Notes: a model not told the origin generated them from the letters alone. 64,000 bases of DNA from Pseudomonas umsongensis (GCF_002236105.1 NZ_NIWU01000001.1:2046001-2110000); one strand, 5' to 3'; shown: positions 46,349-56,670, counted from the stretch's first letter. Numbers and translations: made by a program.

Positions 46349-46373
46349 CTTCCACCCCTCTGGAGCCCTCGCC

Positions 46374-47165
46374 ATGGACGCCCATTTGATCAACGCGCTC
46401 GGTGACGAGCTGTTCAACGCCCTGCGCAGCAGGCAGACGCTGCCCCCCCTGACCCGCCGCTATCCGCAGATCACCCTGGAGCAGGCCTACGGGATTTCCC
46501 TGCAGTTCCTGCAGCGCCGTGAAGCCCTCGGCGAGCACGTGATCGGCAAGAAAATCGGGGTCACCAGCCGCGCCGTGCAGGAAATGCTCGATGTCCACCA
46601 ACCGGATTTCGGCTTCCTCACCAATGCCATGCAGGTCGAGGATGGCAGTGACGTCAGCCTGGCCCGCTACAACCTGATACAGCCCCGGGCCGAAGGCGAA
46701 ATCGCCTTTATTCTCGGCGAAGATTTGCAAGGCCCGGGCATCCGTGCCGAGGACGTGCTGGCCGCCAGCCAATGGGTGGTGCCGTGCTTCGAGATCGTCG
46801 ACTCGCGTATCGACGACTGGCAGATCCGCATCCAGGACACCGTGGCCGACAACGCCTCGTGCGGTGTGTTCGCCCTCGGCTCCCAGCGCATCGACCCGCG
46901 CTCGCTGGACCTGGCCGCGGTGCACATGCAAATGAGCAAAAACGGCCAACCGGCAGGCTCGGGCCTGGGCTCGGCGGTGCAAGGCCATCCTTGCGCGGCA
47001 GTGGCCTGGCTGGCCAATACCCTGGGCGAGCTGGGCATCCCGTTCCGCCGTGGCGAAATCATTCTTTCCGGTGCCCTGGCGCCGCTGGTGCCGGTGATCG
47101 CCGGTGACCACATCAGCCTGTCCATGACCGGCCTGGGCGAAGCCAGCCTGCGCTTTGTCCCGTGA
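46374..47165 (+). CDS. hsaE: 2-hydroxyhexa-2,4-dienoate hydratase HsaE (2-keto-4-pentenoate hydratase family)
   Basis: 263 residues, CTGGAG 8 nt upstream. Family blocks: [28 protein letters not shown] (metal-binding Glu pair) and [12 protein letters not shown]. It hydrates the dienoate released by HsaD to 4-hydroxy-2-oxohexanoate. Starts the hsaE-hsaG-hsaF run; the order and the short gaps match meta-cleavage lower pathways. Confidence 0.85.
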   Translation: MDAHLINALGDELFNALRSRQTLPPLTRRYPQITLEQAYGISLQFLQRREALGEHVIGKKIGVTSRAVQEMLDVHQPDFGFLTNAMQVEDGSDVSLARYNLIQPRAEGEIAFILGEDLQGPGIRAEDVLAASQWVVPCFEIVDSRIDDWQIRIQDTVADNASCGVFALGSQRIDPRSLDLAAVHMQMSKNGQPAGSGLGSAVQGHPCAAVAWLANTLGELGIPFRRGEIILSGALAPLVPVIAGDHISLSMTGLGEASLRFVP

Positions 47166-47197
47166 ATCGCCCTTCCCTCTTCAGGAGCCAAAAAACC

Positions 47198-48124
47198 ATG
47201 AGTAAAAAGATCAAATGCGCGCTGATCGGGCCGGGCAACATCGGCACCGACCTGCTGTACAAACTGATGCGCAGCGAGGTGCTGGAACCGGTGTGGATGG
47301 TGGGCATCGACGCCACCTCCGAAGGTCTGGCACGAGCACGCGAGCTGGGCCTTAAAACCACCGCAGACGGCGTGGACGGATTGCTCCCGCATGTCCTCGA
47401 AGACCAGATCCAGATCGCCTTCGACGCCACCTCGGCCTACGTCCACGCCCAGAACTCGCGCAAGCTCAATGCCCTGGGCGTGTTGATGATCGACCTGACT
47501 CCGGCGGCCATCGGCCCGTATTGCGTGCCACCGGTCAACCTCAAGGCGCAACTGGGCCTGGGTGTGATGAACGTCAACATGGTCACCTGCGGCGGCCAGG
47601 CCACCATTCCGCTGGTGGCGGCAGTGTCCAGCGTGCAGCCGGTGGAATACGCCGAGATCATTGCCACCGCCGCGTCCAAGTCGGTCGGCCCCGGCACTCG
47701 CAAAAACATCGACGAGTTCACCCGCACCACCGCCAGCGCCGTGGAAAAGGTCGGCGGTGCGAAGAAAGGCAAGGCGATCATCATCATCAACCCCGCCGAG
47801 CCGCCGCTGATCATGCGCGACACCGTGCATTGCCTTACCGCCAGCGAACCCGACCAGCCGGCGATCACCGCCGCCATCGAGGCCATGATCGAGCAAGTGC
47901 AGCGCTACGTGCCCGGCTACAAGCTGGTCAACGGCCCGGTGTTCGACGGCAATCGGGTGTCGATCTTCATGGAAGTCGAAGGCCTGGGCGACTACCTGCC
48001 CAAGTACGCCGGCAACCTGGACATCATGACTGCCGCCGCAGCGCGCACCGCCGAGATGTTCGCCGAGGAAATCCTCAAGGGCGAGCTGGTACTCACCGCT
48101 ACTGCCCAAACCGCTCACGCATAA
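47198..48124 (+). CDS. hsaG: Acylating aldehyde dehydrogenase HsaG
   Basis: 308 residues from ATG 47198 (AGGAG upstream); an earlier in-frame start at 47162 overlaps hsaE and has no ribosome site. NAD loop [10 protein letters not shown] (10-19) and catalytic C131 in [10 protein letters not shown], as in DmpF/BphJ enzymes. It turns propionaldehyde (from the steroid ring) into propionyl-CoA, channelled from HsaF. Confidence 0.9.
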   Translation: MSKKIKCALIGPGNIGTDLLYKLMRSEVLEPVWMVGIDATSEGLARARELGLKTTADGVDGLLPHVLEDQIQIAFDATSAYVHAQNSRKLNALGVLMIDLTPAAIGPYCVPPVNLKAQLGLGVMNVNMVTCGGQATIPLVAAVSSVQPVEYAEIIATAASKSVGPGTRKNIDEFTRTTASAVEKVGGAKKGKAIIIINPAEPPLIMRDTVHCLTASEPDQPAITAAIEAMIEQVQRYVPGYKLVNGPVFDGNRVSIFMEVEGLGDYLPKYAGNLDIMTAAAARTAEMFAEEILKGELVLTATAQTAHA

Positions 48125-48134
48125 GGAGTCGACC

Positions 48135-49163
48135 ATGGATCTTCGCGGCAAAAGCATCACCGTTCACGACATGTGCCTGCGCGACGGCATGCACCCCAAG
48201 CGTCACCAGATCAGCCTGCAACAGATGAAAGACATCGCCTGCGGCCTCGACGCGGCCGGCGTGCCGCTGATCGAAGTCACCCACGGCGACGGCCTGGGCG
48301 GCAGCTCGGTGAACTATGGCTTCCCGGCCCACACCGACGAAGAGTATCTGTCGGCAGTGATCCCATTGATGAAAAAGGCCAAGGTCTCAGCCCTGCTGCT
48401 GCCTGGCATCGGCACCGTCGATCATCTGAAAATGGCCCATGAACTGGGGGTCAATACCATTCGCGTGGCCACCCATTGCACCGAGGCCGATGTCAGCGAA
48501 CAACATATCTCGCACGCCCGCAGCCTGGGCATGGACACCGTCGGTTTCCTGATGATGGCCCACATGAACAGCCCTGAAGGCCTGGTCAAGCAGGGCTTGC
48601 TGATGGAAAGCTACGGCGCCAACTGCATCTACCTGACCGATTCGGCGGGCTATCTGCTGCCCCACGACGTCAGTGCTCGCGTGACGGCGATGCGCGCGGC
48701 CCTCAAGCCTGAGACCGAAATTGGCTTTCATGGCCACCACAATCTGTCGATGGGTGTGTCCAACTCCATTGCTGCGATTGCCGCCGGGGCCAACCGCATC
48801 GACGCCGCCTGCGCAGGACTCGGTGCCGGCGCGGGCAACACGCCGATGGAAGTGCTGGTGGCGGTGTGTGATCGCATGGGTATCGACACCGGCGTCAGTG
48901 TGTTTGGCATCCAGGATGTAGCTGAAGACCTGGTGGTACCGATCATGGACTTCCCGATCCGCAGCGACCGCGATGCACTGACCATGGGCTACGCCGGGGT
49001 TTATGGCTCGTTCCTGCTGTTCGCCAAGCGCGCCGAGAAGAAGTACGGCGTGTCAGCTCGGGAAATTCTTGTTGAGATGGGACGTCGTGGGATGGTTGGT
49101 GGGCAGGAGGATATGATCGAGGACACTGCCATGACACTTGCTCGTCTGCGGCGGCAGGGGTAA
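48135..49163 (+). CDS. hsaF: 4-hydroxy-2-oxoacid aldolase HsaF
   Basis: 342 residues, AAGGAGTCGACC upstream. DmpG-type aldolase: catalytic [10 protein letters not shown] near the N-terminus, metal ligands in [11 protein letters not shown], and the C-terminal communication domain. It splits 4-hydroxy-2-oxohexanoate to pyruvate and propanal, passed to HsaG. Ends the operon, 30 nt before giant palindrome copy 4. Confidence 0.9.
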   Translation: MDLRGKSITVHDMCLRDGMHPKRHQISLQQMKDIACGLDAAGVPLIEVTHGDGLGGSSVNYGFPAHTDEEYLSAVIPLMKKAKVSALLLPGIGTVDHLKMAHELGVNTIRVATHCTEADVSEQHISHARSLGMDTVGFLMMAHMNSPEGLVKQGLLMESYGANCIYLTDSAGYLLPHDVSARVTAMRAALKPETEIGFHGHHNLSMGVSNSIAAIAAGANRIDAACAGLGAGAGNTPMEVLVAVCDRMGIDTGVSVFGIQDVAEDLVVPIMDFPIRSDRDALTMGYAGVYGSFLLFAKRAEKKYGVSAREILVEMGRRGMVGGQEDMIEDTAMTLARLRRQG

Positions 49164-49192
49164 GGCTTTGTGTTACGCGATTTTTTTCAGGT

Positions 49193-49969
49193 GTACATAT
49201 CCGTTGCTGCGGTAACGGCCACCTAGGGTTTCGCTCTTACAGCGAGTCACTTTCGAAAAGCGCGAAAGTAACCAAAGCGCTCTTGCCCCACCACTCGGTG
49301 CCTCGCTAAGGCTCGGCATGCCAGAACGAAGGCATTGCTCCGTGGGTCGCCGCGATGGGCCATCCCTGGCCCAGCGCGGCTAAACCGGCGTCCTGCCGGT
49401 TTACCCACTGCGCAATGCCTGCGTTCGGCCATCGTGGTTAACGGGGCGCCCCCAGATCAAAAACAAAAGCGAGGCGGCCTTAAAGCCGACCTGACTTTAG
49501 CGGTAACCCTAATCCCCTGTGGGAGCGAGCCTGCTCGCGAAGGACGTCAACGATAACGTGCCCAGTCTGGATGAACGCGTTGCCTGGAGATTTTTCGCGA
49601 GCAGGCTCGCTCCCACAATGAGATAGCAGGCAGACCTGAAATCAGGTCGGCTTTAAGGCCGCCTCGCTTTCGCGTTTGATCTTGATCTGGCTTTTGATTT
49701 TCTTGCCCCATCGAGAGGCCGAGTGGAGGTTCTGCGCAGTGGGTAAACCGGCATGGATGCCGGTTTAGCCGCGCTGGGCCAAGGATGGCCCATCGCGGCG
49801 GGCCCACGGAGCAGGACCGGAGCGAGGGCATGCCGAGCATTAGCGAGGCACCGAACGCCTGGGGCAAGAGCCCTTGGTTACTTAGGGCCGGGCGGCGTTC
49901 CGTTTTTCCAAGTGACTCGCTGTAAGAGCGAAACCCTAGGTGGCCGTTACCGCAGGAATGGATATGTAC
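49193..49969. repeat. Giant imperfect palindrome, copy 4
   Basis: Ends GTACATATCCGTTGCTGCGG and its inverse. The centre (49519-49617) holds a TGTGGGAGCGAGCCTGCTCG REP pair. It fills the 830-nt gap between the convergent hsaF and the SDR at 49996; nothing gene-like is seen in it. Confidence 0.85.
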
Positions 49970-49995
49970 ACGAAAAAAAACAGTCGATCACTGGC

Positions 49996-50829
49996 CTAAC
50001 GCCAATCAGCAACAATCCCATGCTCCAACGCAAACGGCTGCGCAGCAATCGTCCGACGCTGAAACCCTGGTGCCTGCTCTGCAGTAGCCAGCCACAACAT
50101 CACCGCCGCCGGAACATGGGGCGGTGCGCTGCCGGAACGCAAAGCGATCAACCCTTTGTCACCGATGGTGGCCTTGAGCGCTTCGGTCGTCACCACCCCT
50201 GGATTAAGGGTGTAGGCACGAACGCCGAGATCACCCAATTCCGTGGCCATTACCCCGGAGAGTCGCGACACCGCCGCCTTGCCCGCGCCGTAGGCATAAC
50301 CCCAGCCGCCCTTGCCCGCCGCCACCGGCGGATCGCTTTCGCCGGCGCCGGAGGTGACATTGATCACCACCCCGCCACCGCGCGTCACCATGTGTTCAGC
50401 CACCGCCTGGGTCAACAGGAATGGGGTGAGGATATAGCCCTGGAACATCCGCTCCAGGGTCTGGGCTTGCAAGTCCATGAACCCGGCGTTGAGGTCGCTG
50501 CCCTGGTAGATCGCGTTGTTGATCAGTACGTCGATGCGACCGTACTCGGCCAGCACCGCCTGGCAGGCGCCCAGGGCCGAAGCGCTGTCGAGCAGGTCCA
50601 TGGGCACGACAAGCACCCGGCAACCAAGATCGCGCAACGCCTGCGCAGTGCCGTTGAGGCTGCCAGCCAGTGGCGCTCCGGCGGCATCGCGCAGGGCATG
50701 TTCATGTTGTTCACCCTCATTGAGGGTACGGGCGCTGATCGCCAGGTCGAAACCGGCGCGGGCGAACGCCAGCGCCGCCTCGCGACCGATACCACGGCTG
50801 GCGCCGGTAATGAATGCCACCTTGTTCAT
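49996..50829 (-). CDS. Short-chain dehydrogenase downstream of the 3-alpha-HSD gene
   Basis: 277 residues, AAAGGAACTTGC upstream. SDR: FITGASRGIGREAALAFA, a long insert after the second strand (about 35-60), NNAIYQGSD, Y-x3-K in AYGAGKAA and LNPGVVTTE. Second gene after hsdA, 11 nt apart, under operator J. It could act on a side-chain or ring hydroxyl; the function is not recognisable. Confidence 0.7.
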   Translation of the reverse strand: MNKVAFITGASRGIGREAALAFARAGFDLAISARTLNEGEQHEHALRDAAGAPLAGSLNGTAQALRDLGCRVLVVPMDLLDSASALGACQAVLAEYGRIDVLINNAIYQGSDLNAGFMDLQAQTLERMFQGYILTPFLLTQAVAEHMVTRGGGVVINVTSGAGESDPPVAAGKGGWGYAYGAGKAAVSRLSGVMATELGDLGVRAYTLNPGVVTTEALKATIGDKGLIALRSGSAPPHVPAAVMLWLATAEQAPGFQRRTIAAQPFALEHGIVADWR

Positions 50830-50840
50830 GCAAGTTCCTT

Positions 50841-51608
50841 TCAGAAGTGCGGAGCGCGGACCATGGCGTCCATGCCGCCATCGACGAAAACCACGCTGCC
50901 GTGGACAAAAGACGCTTGTGGCGACTGCAGGAAGACCACCACGGCGGCGATCTCATCAGGGCAACTGGAGCGGCCCAGGGGCGCGACGAAATCACGGGTT
51001 GCCTGGCCAAAGCGCGCATCATCCAGCGACGCCTGGTGCAGCGGGGTTTCTACCGCACCCGGCGCCACCACGTTCAAACGCATGCCCCGCTTGCCCCAGC
51101 TCACGGCCAGGCTACGAGCATGACGGCTGATCGCGTATTTGGAGGCCGCATAGGCGACATGAGGCTGACCGAGGGTATTGGCCAGTTCCAGAGCCTGGAC
51201 TTCATCGCCTGCAATCATCGCTTCAACCATCGCCTGACCGTCGACGCCTGAGTGAGTCGCCGCCACCGAGCCGATCACCAGTGCCGCCGGTTGCTGGCCC
51301 TTGGCAAGCGCACCTTGCAAGCCATCGAGCAATTGGCTGACGCCGAAGTAGTTGACCGCCGGGATCAGGCCGCAGGTCGGCGCCGTGACACCCACTCCGG
51401 CGCAGCAGATCAGCCCGTCGAGGACGCCGCCGCTGAGCTCAAGCACTCGGGTGATGGCCGCGTCACGCCCCTGGGCAGTGGACAGGTCGGCGATCACTTC
51501 GGCGTTGCTGCGATCGATCCCGATAACCTGGTGCCCGGCGGCGCGTAGGGCGGCGGATACGGCGGCGCCGATTCCCGAGGCGCTGCCGGTGATGGCTGTT
51601 ATTGGCAT
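50841..51608 (-). CDS. hsdA: 3-alpha-hydroxysteroid dehydrogenase/carbonyl reductase HsdA
   Basis: 255 residues from ATG 51608 (GGAGAACC). SDR with GSASGIG cofactor loop, CCAGVG, S114, Y153 and K157. The blocks EVIADLSTAQGR, AVNYFGVSQLLDG, APGAVETPLHQASL and the end VDGGMDAMVR are very close to C. testosteroni 3-alpha-HSD/CR. It oxidises the 3-alpha-hydroxyl of bile acids or androsterone to the ketone that KstD and KshA need. Operator J lies 54 nt upstream. Confidence 0.85.
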   Translation of the reverse strand: MPITAITGSASGIGAAVSAALRAAGHQVIGIDRSNAEVIADLSTAQGRDAAITRVLELSGGVLDGLICCAGVGVTAPTCGLIPAVNYFGVSQLLDGLQGALAKGQQPAALVIGSVAATHSGVDGQAMVEAMIAGDEVQALELANTLGQPHVAYAASKYAISRHARSLAVSWGKRGMRLNVVAPGAVETPLHQASLDDARFGQATRDFVAPLGRSSCPDEIAAVVVFLQSPQASFVHGSVVFVDGGMDAMVRAPHF

Positions 51609-51661
51609 AGTGGTTCTCCGTGATAGGTCCGCCCAGTATCGACAGGGCAATCACGGGACGG

Positions 51662-51679
51662 CATCGTCCGTGCGGACTA
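51662..51679 (-). promoter_or_regulatory. Steroid-regulon operator, site J (hsdA operon)
   Basis: Minus strand: TAGTCCGCACGGACGATG, a full match, with GATACT 21 nt later. It shares a further 12-nt promoter block (TGTCGATACTGG) with site B. Confidence 0.8.
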
Positions 51680-51752
51680 AAAATTGATGTGTTGAAACCA
51701 GAGGAAACCCGGGCGCCGCGGTGTGACTGATACACCGCAGCGCCTGGTTCGC

Positions 51753-51844
51753 CTGTAGGAGCCAGGCTTGCCGGCGAAGAACAATTATGCGGAGTGACAG
51801 ATACACCGCGGCGCCTGGTTCGCGGGCAAGCCTCGCTCCTACAG
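51753..51844. repeat. REP-type inverted pair with flanking tandem block
   Basis: CTGTAGGAGCCAGGCTTGCC faces GGCAAGCCTCGCTCCTACAG. The block ATACACCGC-GCGCCTGGTTCGC occurs once before and once inside it (about 51728 and 51804). It lies between hsdA and the second LuxR gene. Confidence 0.8.
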
Positions 51845-51854
51845 ACCATCAAAT

Positions 51855-53090
51855 TCAGGCCTGGCGATAAATCGGCACGGCCAGTTGCAGCGGCGGCACT
51901 TTGATCTTTTCCGTCACTTTCAACCCAAGCCTGGGTTTGCCCAAAGCCACCACGCTGTTGAGCAGGATGCGCACCAACTCGGTCTGGCGCCGCACGCCGG
52001 TCTTGGAGAATATCGAGCGCAAATGCGCCCTCGCGGTATTGCGTCTGATATTAAGAACCTCTGCAGCTTCTTCCAGGGACAGGCCGTTGGCCAGTTCCAT
52101 GGCCAGGGCAGTTTCGGCCTTGGTCAGGTTGAACAACTGCTTGGTCACCACCTCGCTGGCCAGGGATTTACTCGACGCATCGCGGATGTAAACCAGCGCT
52201 GCGGGCTGGCCCTTCTCCTCGGCCCAGTCCAGGGACCGTATCGATTCAACCACTACACCGAGGGCGACCAGTCCGGAAGGACGGGTCACTGACATGGCCT
52301 CGGCGTCTTTTGGAGCATCCGGGGAAAACGCGGCGCGAATCAAGCGTTGCAGCTCGCGGTTGTCGCTGGGGTAAGTCGCCTCCAGGCGCCCGCCCACCAG
52401 TTTCAAGCCGTCGGAACGGGCGAGGATTTCCTGGGCCACCGGGTTGATCTGCAACACGCTGCCGCTCTCGTCGAGCACCAGGGTCGCCACCGATAGCCGG
52501 CTGATGGCCTGGGAGTACAACTCGCTCAGCGATTCACTGCGGTCCAGCAGGTTATGCAATTGCGAGGCACGCCGCAGGTGGGGCAGGAAACTGGCGCACA
52601 CCGCGCGTTCATGGGCAGAGAAATTGGCTGCCCGTTTAGGGCGGGTCATGCGAAAACGCAGTTTGCCGCCGTCCGGCGTGGAAATGTCGGCACACATCAG
52701 GTGGTACACGTCATGGGGCTCGCAGAACATCTTGAAGTAGCCGTTCTGCTCCCACTGCGTGGTGCTCATGATGTCGTCCACGGTGAATACATGGTCCAGC
52801 GGCTGATTGGAGAAAGGTGAATTGGTTTGCGGGTAGGTCATGTAACAGACATCACCGGCACCTTCGATCTCGCCAACGATGATCATCACGCCGGTATCGG
52901 GTTGATCCGGCACCCGCAGGATCAGCGTGACGAAGTTGGCATCGTAGAGTTTGAGAAAGCTCCTGAGCGCCGTGGCCATCAGTTTCGGATCGAGTGCGCC
53001 TTCATAGATCTCGCCCACCAACTGGTTGTAGCGTGTAAGGTCCAGGCCAAGACTGGCCAGGGCTTCATGGGTCAAGTCACCGTTTTGCAT
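51855..53090 (-). CDS. LuxR-family transcriptional regulator, TesR/TeiR-like (paralogue 2)
   Basis: 411 residues, ATG 53090. Collinear with the regulator at 18832-20049 over its whole length: GLDLTRYNQLVGEIY, NFVTLILRVPDQ, PHDVYHLMCADI, a PAS-like block (SVLQINPVAQEILARSDGLKL) and an almost identical HTH end (RRNTARAHLRSIFSKTGVRR). The recognition helices are the same by eye, so both could bind the same operator, while the sensory parts differ. TesR/TeiR-type activators control steroid genes in Comamonas. An AT-rich -10-like stretch lies at about 53130-53145. Confidence 0.75.
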   Translation of the reverse strand: MQNGDLTHEALASLGLDLTRYNQLVGEIYEGALDPKLMATALRSFLKLYDANFVTLILRVPDQPDTGVMIIVGEIEGAGDVCYMTYPQTNSPFSNQPLDHVFTVDDIMSTTQWEQNGYFKMFCEPHDVYHLMCADISTPDGGKLRFRMTRPKRAANFSAHERAVCASFLPHLRRASQLHNLLDRSESLSELYSQAISRLSVATLVLDESGSVLQINPVAQEILARSDGLKLVGGRLEATYPSDNRELQRLIRAAFSPDAPKDAEAMSVTRPSGLVALGVVVESIRSLDWAEEKGQPAALVYIRDASSKSLASEVVTKQLFNLTKAETALAMELANGLSLEEAAEVLNIRRNTARAHLRSIFSKTGVRRQTELVRILLNSVVALGKPRLGLKVTEKIKVPPLQLAVPIYRQA

Positions 53091-53236
53091 AGTCTCATCT
53101 CGCTCGGGTAAGGACTGTGCCCTTCCCTTGTTATTTTTATAATTTCGGCTGGGGAGCCCAGGGCTCCCCTCTCTCGACTGCTACTTGCCCGCCAGTTTCA
53201 CCAGCGCCTGCGGACTCCACAATAGGTCCGCCAGGA

Positions 53237-55669
53237 TTATTTTTCGTTCGCGGTATCACGCGCAGCCGGGCTGTTTTTCAAGCGGAACTGCCCGTGTGCC
53301 GGTACCGGTTGGCGTACCCGTGCGGTGACCAGTGGTCGCCCGCGATTGAACCAGGCCGCCAGCGCCGGCAGGAGGAAAATTGCCCCCAACACGTTGACCA
53401 GGAACATGAACGACAGCAGCACGCCCATGTCGGCCTGGAACTTCAGCGGCGCGAACGCCCAGGTGCAGACCCCGATGGACATGGTCACAGCCGTGAACAC
53501 CGCGGCCGTACCCCGTTGGCACATGGCCTCGTAGAACGCCTCCCGCAAATTGGCACCGCGCAGCATTTCATGCTGGATGCGCTCGTACAGGTAAATCCCG
53601 TAGTCGACCCCCACCCCCACTCCCAGCGCCATCACTGGCAAGGTGGCAACCTTGAGGCCGATCCCGAGCAGGGTCATCAGCGCGTTGCACAGGATCGCAA
53701 CAATCGCCAGCGGCACCAGAATGCACAGCACCGCGCGGATCGACAAGAAGGTCAGCCAGCAAAACAACGCCACCGATCCGAATAGTGCCCCCAGCATGAT
53801 GACTTCGGCACGCTTGACCGCCTCGTTGGAGGCTGCCATCACCCCGACGTTGCCACCGGCCAGGAGGAATTCGACTTCTGGCGAGCTGACTTCGGCAATG
53901 ATGCGGTTGGCCTCACTGATCACATGGCTGACGGTGCTGCCTTCGTGGTTGGCCAGGAACACCAGGATCTGCATCTGTTGGCAGCCGTCGGTGACCAGTC
54001 CGTCATCCGGCATATAGGCCCTTGCGCCCTGGCTCAGGCCTCGGGGCGAGCCCGGAATCGCCGCCCAGCGCGGATTGCCTTCGTTATTGCCGGCGATCAC
54101 CCGCTTGCCCATGTCCGCCACGCTCTGGATCGACTGAACGCTTGTGACGGTGCGCATACGAAAGTCGAACGCCTCCACCGCACGCATCACCGTGGGTGAC
54201 AGGCAGCCTTCGTCGACGCCCTTGACCTGGACGAACACTGACAACACATCAAGACCGATGGAGTAGCTGTTGATGATCTTGGCGTTGTCCTGGTTGTAGC
54301 GCGAATCGGCCCGCAGTTCCGGCGCGCCCGCGCCGATGTCGCCTACCGCCAGGTCGCGAGCCTTCCAGGCCCCGGCTGCCAGGAGCAACAGGCTGACGGC
54401 AAACACCCCGAGGGCCGGCCCCGGTTCGGCAAGCGCCGACAGGCGCCACCACAGGCGATGCCTGCCCGCCGGCCGCGCCTGCGCCCGGCGCAACAGCGCA
54501 GGTTCCAGGCGCAGGTAGGAAATGATCACCGGCAGCATGAGTTTGTTGGTGATGATCATCAGCATCACGCCGATGCAGGCCGTTACCCCCAGTTCGTGGA
54601 CGATGGGGATATCGATCATCATGATCACCGCGAACCCCAGGGCGTTCATCAGCAAGGCCAGGGAGCCGGGGATGAAGATCTTGCAGAACGCCAGGCGCGC
54701 CGCTTCCCTGGAACTGCTGCCGGCCAGCACGTCCTGCTTCCAGGCATTGGTCATCTGCACCGCATGGGATACGCCGATGGAGAAGATCAGGAACGGCACC
54801 AGGATCGACATCGGATCGATGCCCAACCCCAACAGCGGCAACAACCCCAGCAGCCAGACCACCGGCAGCAACGCTACCAGCAGCGCCACCACGGTCAGGC
54901 GCAGGGAACGCGAGTAAAGCCACAGCAGCAACCCGGTGATCACGAACGCGACGACAAAGAAGCCAATCACCGTGTTCAGCCCTTCGACCACGTCGCCCAC
55001 CAGTTTGGCGAAGCCGACAATGTTGATCTCGATGTCAGGGCTGTTGTACTTGCCGCGAACTTCTTCCAGGCGCTTGGCGATTTCAACATAGGATACCGGC
55101 TGGCCGGTCTTGGGGTCAGTGTCCTGCAAGTCGGCACGGACCATGGCCGACTTCAGGTCGTTGGCCACCAGGCGGCCGACCTGTCCGGACGCAGCGGTGT
55201 TGCTGCGCACCTGCGCCAGGTCCTCAGGGGTGCCGCTGAAGCGCGGTGGCACCACCACGTCGCCGAAGAAGCCTTCCTCGGTAATTTCGATATAGCGCAC
55301 GTTGGCGGTAAACAGCGACGTCACGCTGGGACGGCTGACTCCGGAAATGAAAAACACGTCGTCGGTGACTTTGCGCAGGGTCTCCAGGTACTCGGCGTTG
55401 TAGATGTCGCCCTCGCCTTTCCAGCGCACGCTGACCAGGAAACGGTTGGCGCCGGTGAAGTAACGGCTGAACTTGAGAAAGTTGACCATGTACTCATGAC
55501 GCACCGGGATCTGTTTGTTGAAGCCCGGGTCCAGTTGCGTGTGGGTAGCGCTGTAGCCCAGGCCCAGCGTCACCAGGACAAACAGCAACAGCAGTCCCTT
55601 GCGCCAGGCCATCAGGTAGTCCGCGCACGTTTCGACGCCACGCGTCACCCAGTGTTTACCTTGATTCAT
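53237..55669 (-). CDS. MMPL/RND superfamily transporter (steroid island)
   Basis: 810 residues, GAGAGGCAGGCA before ATG 55669. Two repeats, each with a first membrane helix, a large periplasmic loop (about 45-225 and 440-610) and five more helices. Key stretches are FLIFSIGVSHAVQMTNAW and MALGVGVGVDYGIYLYERI. It belongs to the RND/MMPL group seen with YCF48, DUF1302 and DUF1329 genes in hydrophobic-compound catabolism. A role in moving steroid or an intermediate across the envelope is inferred. Encoded 14 nt after the YCF48 gene. Confidence 0.8.
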   Translation of the reverse strand: MNQGKHWVTRGVETCADYLMAWRKGLLLLFVLVTLGLGYSATHTQLDPGFNKQIPVRHEYMVNFLKFSRYFTGANRFLVSVRWKGEGDIYNAEYLETLRKVTDDVFFISGVSRPSVTSLFTANVRYIEITEEGFFGDVVVPPRFSGTPEDLAQVRSNTAASGQVGRLVANDLKSAMVRADLQDTDPKTGQPVSYVEIAKRLEEVRGKYNSPDIEINIVGFAKLVGDVVEGLNTVIGFFVVAFVITGLLLWLYSRSLRLTVVALLVALLPVVWLLGLLPLLGLGIDPMSILVPFLIFSIGVSHAVQMTNAWKQDVLAGSSSREAARLAFCKIFIPGSLALLMNALGFAVIMMIDIPIVHELGVTACIGVMLMIITNKLMLPVIISYLRLEPALLRRAQARPAGRHRLWWRLSALAEPGPALGVFAVSLLLLAAGAWKARDLAVGDIGAGAPELRADSRYNQDNAKIINSYSIGLDVLSVFVQVKGVDEGCLSPTVMRAVEAFDFRMRTVTSVQSIQSVADMGKRVIAGNNEGNPRWAAIPGSPRGLSQGARAYMPDDGLVTDGCQQMQILVFLANHEGSTVSHVISEANRIIAEVSSPEVEFLLAGGNVGVMAASNEAVKRAEVIMLGALFGSVALFCWLTFLSIRAVLCILVPLAIVAILCNALMTLLGIGLKVATLPVMALGVGVGVDYGIYLYERIQHEMLRGANLREAFYEAMCQRGTAAVFTAVTMSIGVCTWAFAPLKFQADMGVLLSFMFLVNVLGAIFLLPALAAWFNRGRPLVTARVRQPVPAHGQFRLKNSPAARDTANEK

Positions 55670-55683
55670 TGCCTGCCTCTCAT

Positions 55684-56670
55684 TTACTGGGTGGCCTGTG
55701 TGGCCACTAGGGCAGCAACGCTGCCACCTGAACCCTGCAATACCCCACGCTCGCCACCCACCAGCAGGCGCGAGCCCACCATCGCCGCCGAGGTCAACGT
55801 ACCGAGCCCGGCCAGCCGCGCGACACCTACCAGTGCACCCTGTGCATCCAGGCGCACCACCGAGCTGCCGGCACCGACGATCACCAGGCCCGAGTGATCG
55901 GGCAGCAGTACATGGCCGTACAGCGGCAGTTGATTACCCACGTCGATCTGGGTCCAGCTGTCGCCGAAGTCGTGGCTGACGAACACATGCCCGCGCATGC
56001 CATAAGTCACCCAATTATTCGCGCTCAGGCGCACGATGCCGAACAGCGAACCGCTGTAGAACGCCGGCAAGGTCTGCCAATGCTGGCCGCCATCGGCCGT
56101 GCGCAGCACCAGGCCCTGTTCGCCCACCAGCATGCGTCGGCCATCGTCGCCACCGGCCATGCTATTGAGGTGTGCGCTGTCGATGTCCAGGACCTGTGGT
56201 GTCCAGGTCTGTCCGGCATCGGAAGATTGATAGAACTTGCCAAAGCTGCCGAACGCCATGACGTTGTCGCCACCGCTGCTCCAGATCCCCAGCAATGGCT
56301 CGCCCAAATCGCTGTCGTAGCGAATTTCCTGCCAATGGCTGCCGGCGTCCGTGGAACGCAGGATCAAGCCGTCATGCCCCACCGCCAGCAAGCGCTGCGG
56401 GTCCAGCGCCACCAGGGCAGTCAAGGTGGCATCGCGTTGCGGGGCGACACTGGCGGGCTGCCAGCTGACGCCCTGGTCGTCGCTGAGCAGGATGCTGCCG
56501 CGCTCGCCCACGGCGACCACGCGCGAGCCAAGGTTGAGCAGACCGTTGATCTGCACCCGGTCCGGGCGTGTGGCCAACAGTTCTGCCTGCGGTGGAGATT
56601 TTGGGGAAAAGGTGTAGCCGATGGTCAGGGCGACCACCAGGCAGACCAAGTAGCCGATCACAGAGCGCAT
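55684..56670 (-). CDS. YCF48/BNR-repeat envelope protein
   Basis: 328 residues from ATG 56670 with GGAG 8 nt upstream. One N-terminal membrane segment or uncleaved signal (MRSVIGYLVCLVVALTIGY), then a beta-propeller of BNR-type blades (SDDQGVSWQ, STDAGSHWQ, SSDAGQTWT, TADGGQHWQ, SHDFGDSWT). Proteins of this type are coupled to an MMPL transporter, encoded directly downstream. Longer in-frame starts run through the promoter and are rejected. Operator site K is 143 nt upstream. Confidence 0.8.
   Translation of the reverse strand: MRSVIGYLVCLVVALTIGYTFSPKSPPQAELLATRPDRVQINGLLNLGSRVVAVGERGSILLSDDQGVSWQPASVAPQRDATLTALVALDPQRLLAVGHDGLILRSTDAGSHWQEIRYDSDLGEPLLGIWSSGGDNVMAFGSFGKFYQSSDAGQTWTPQVLDIDSAHLNSMAGGDDGRRMLVGEQGLVLRTADGGQHWQTLPAFYSGSLFGIVRLSANNWVTYGMRGHVFVSHDFGDSWTQIDVGNQLPLYGHVLLPDHSGLVIVGAGSSVVRLDAQGALVGVARLAGLGTLTSAAMVGSRLLVGGERGVLQGSGGSVAALVATQATQ

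Noticed and set aside
53209..53229. GGACTCC...GGTCCGCC considered as a twelfth operator near the second LuxR gene
   Set aside because: The arms and spacing do not fit TAGTCC-N4-GGACGATG, and no -10-like hexamer lies at the right distance.
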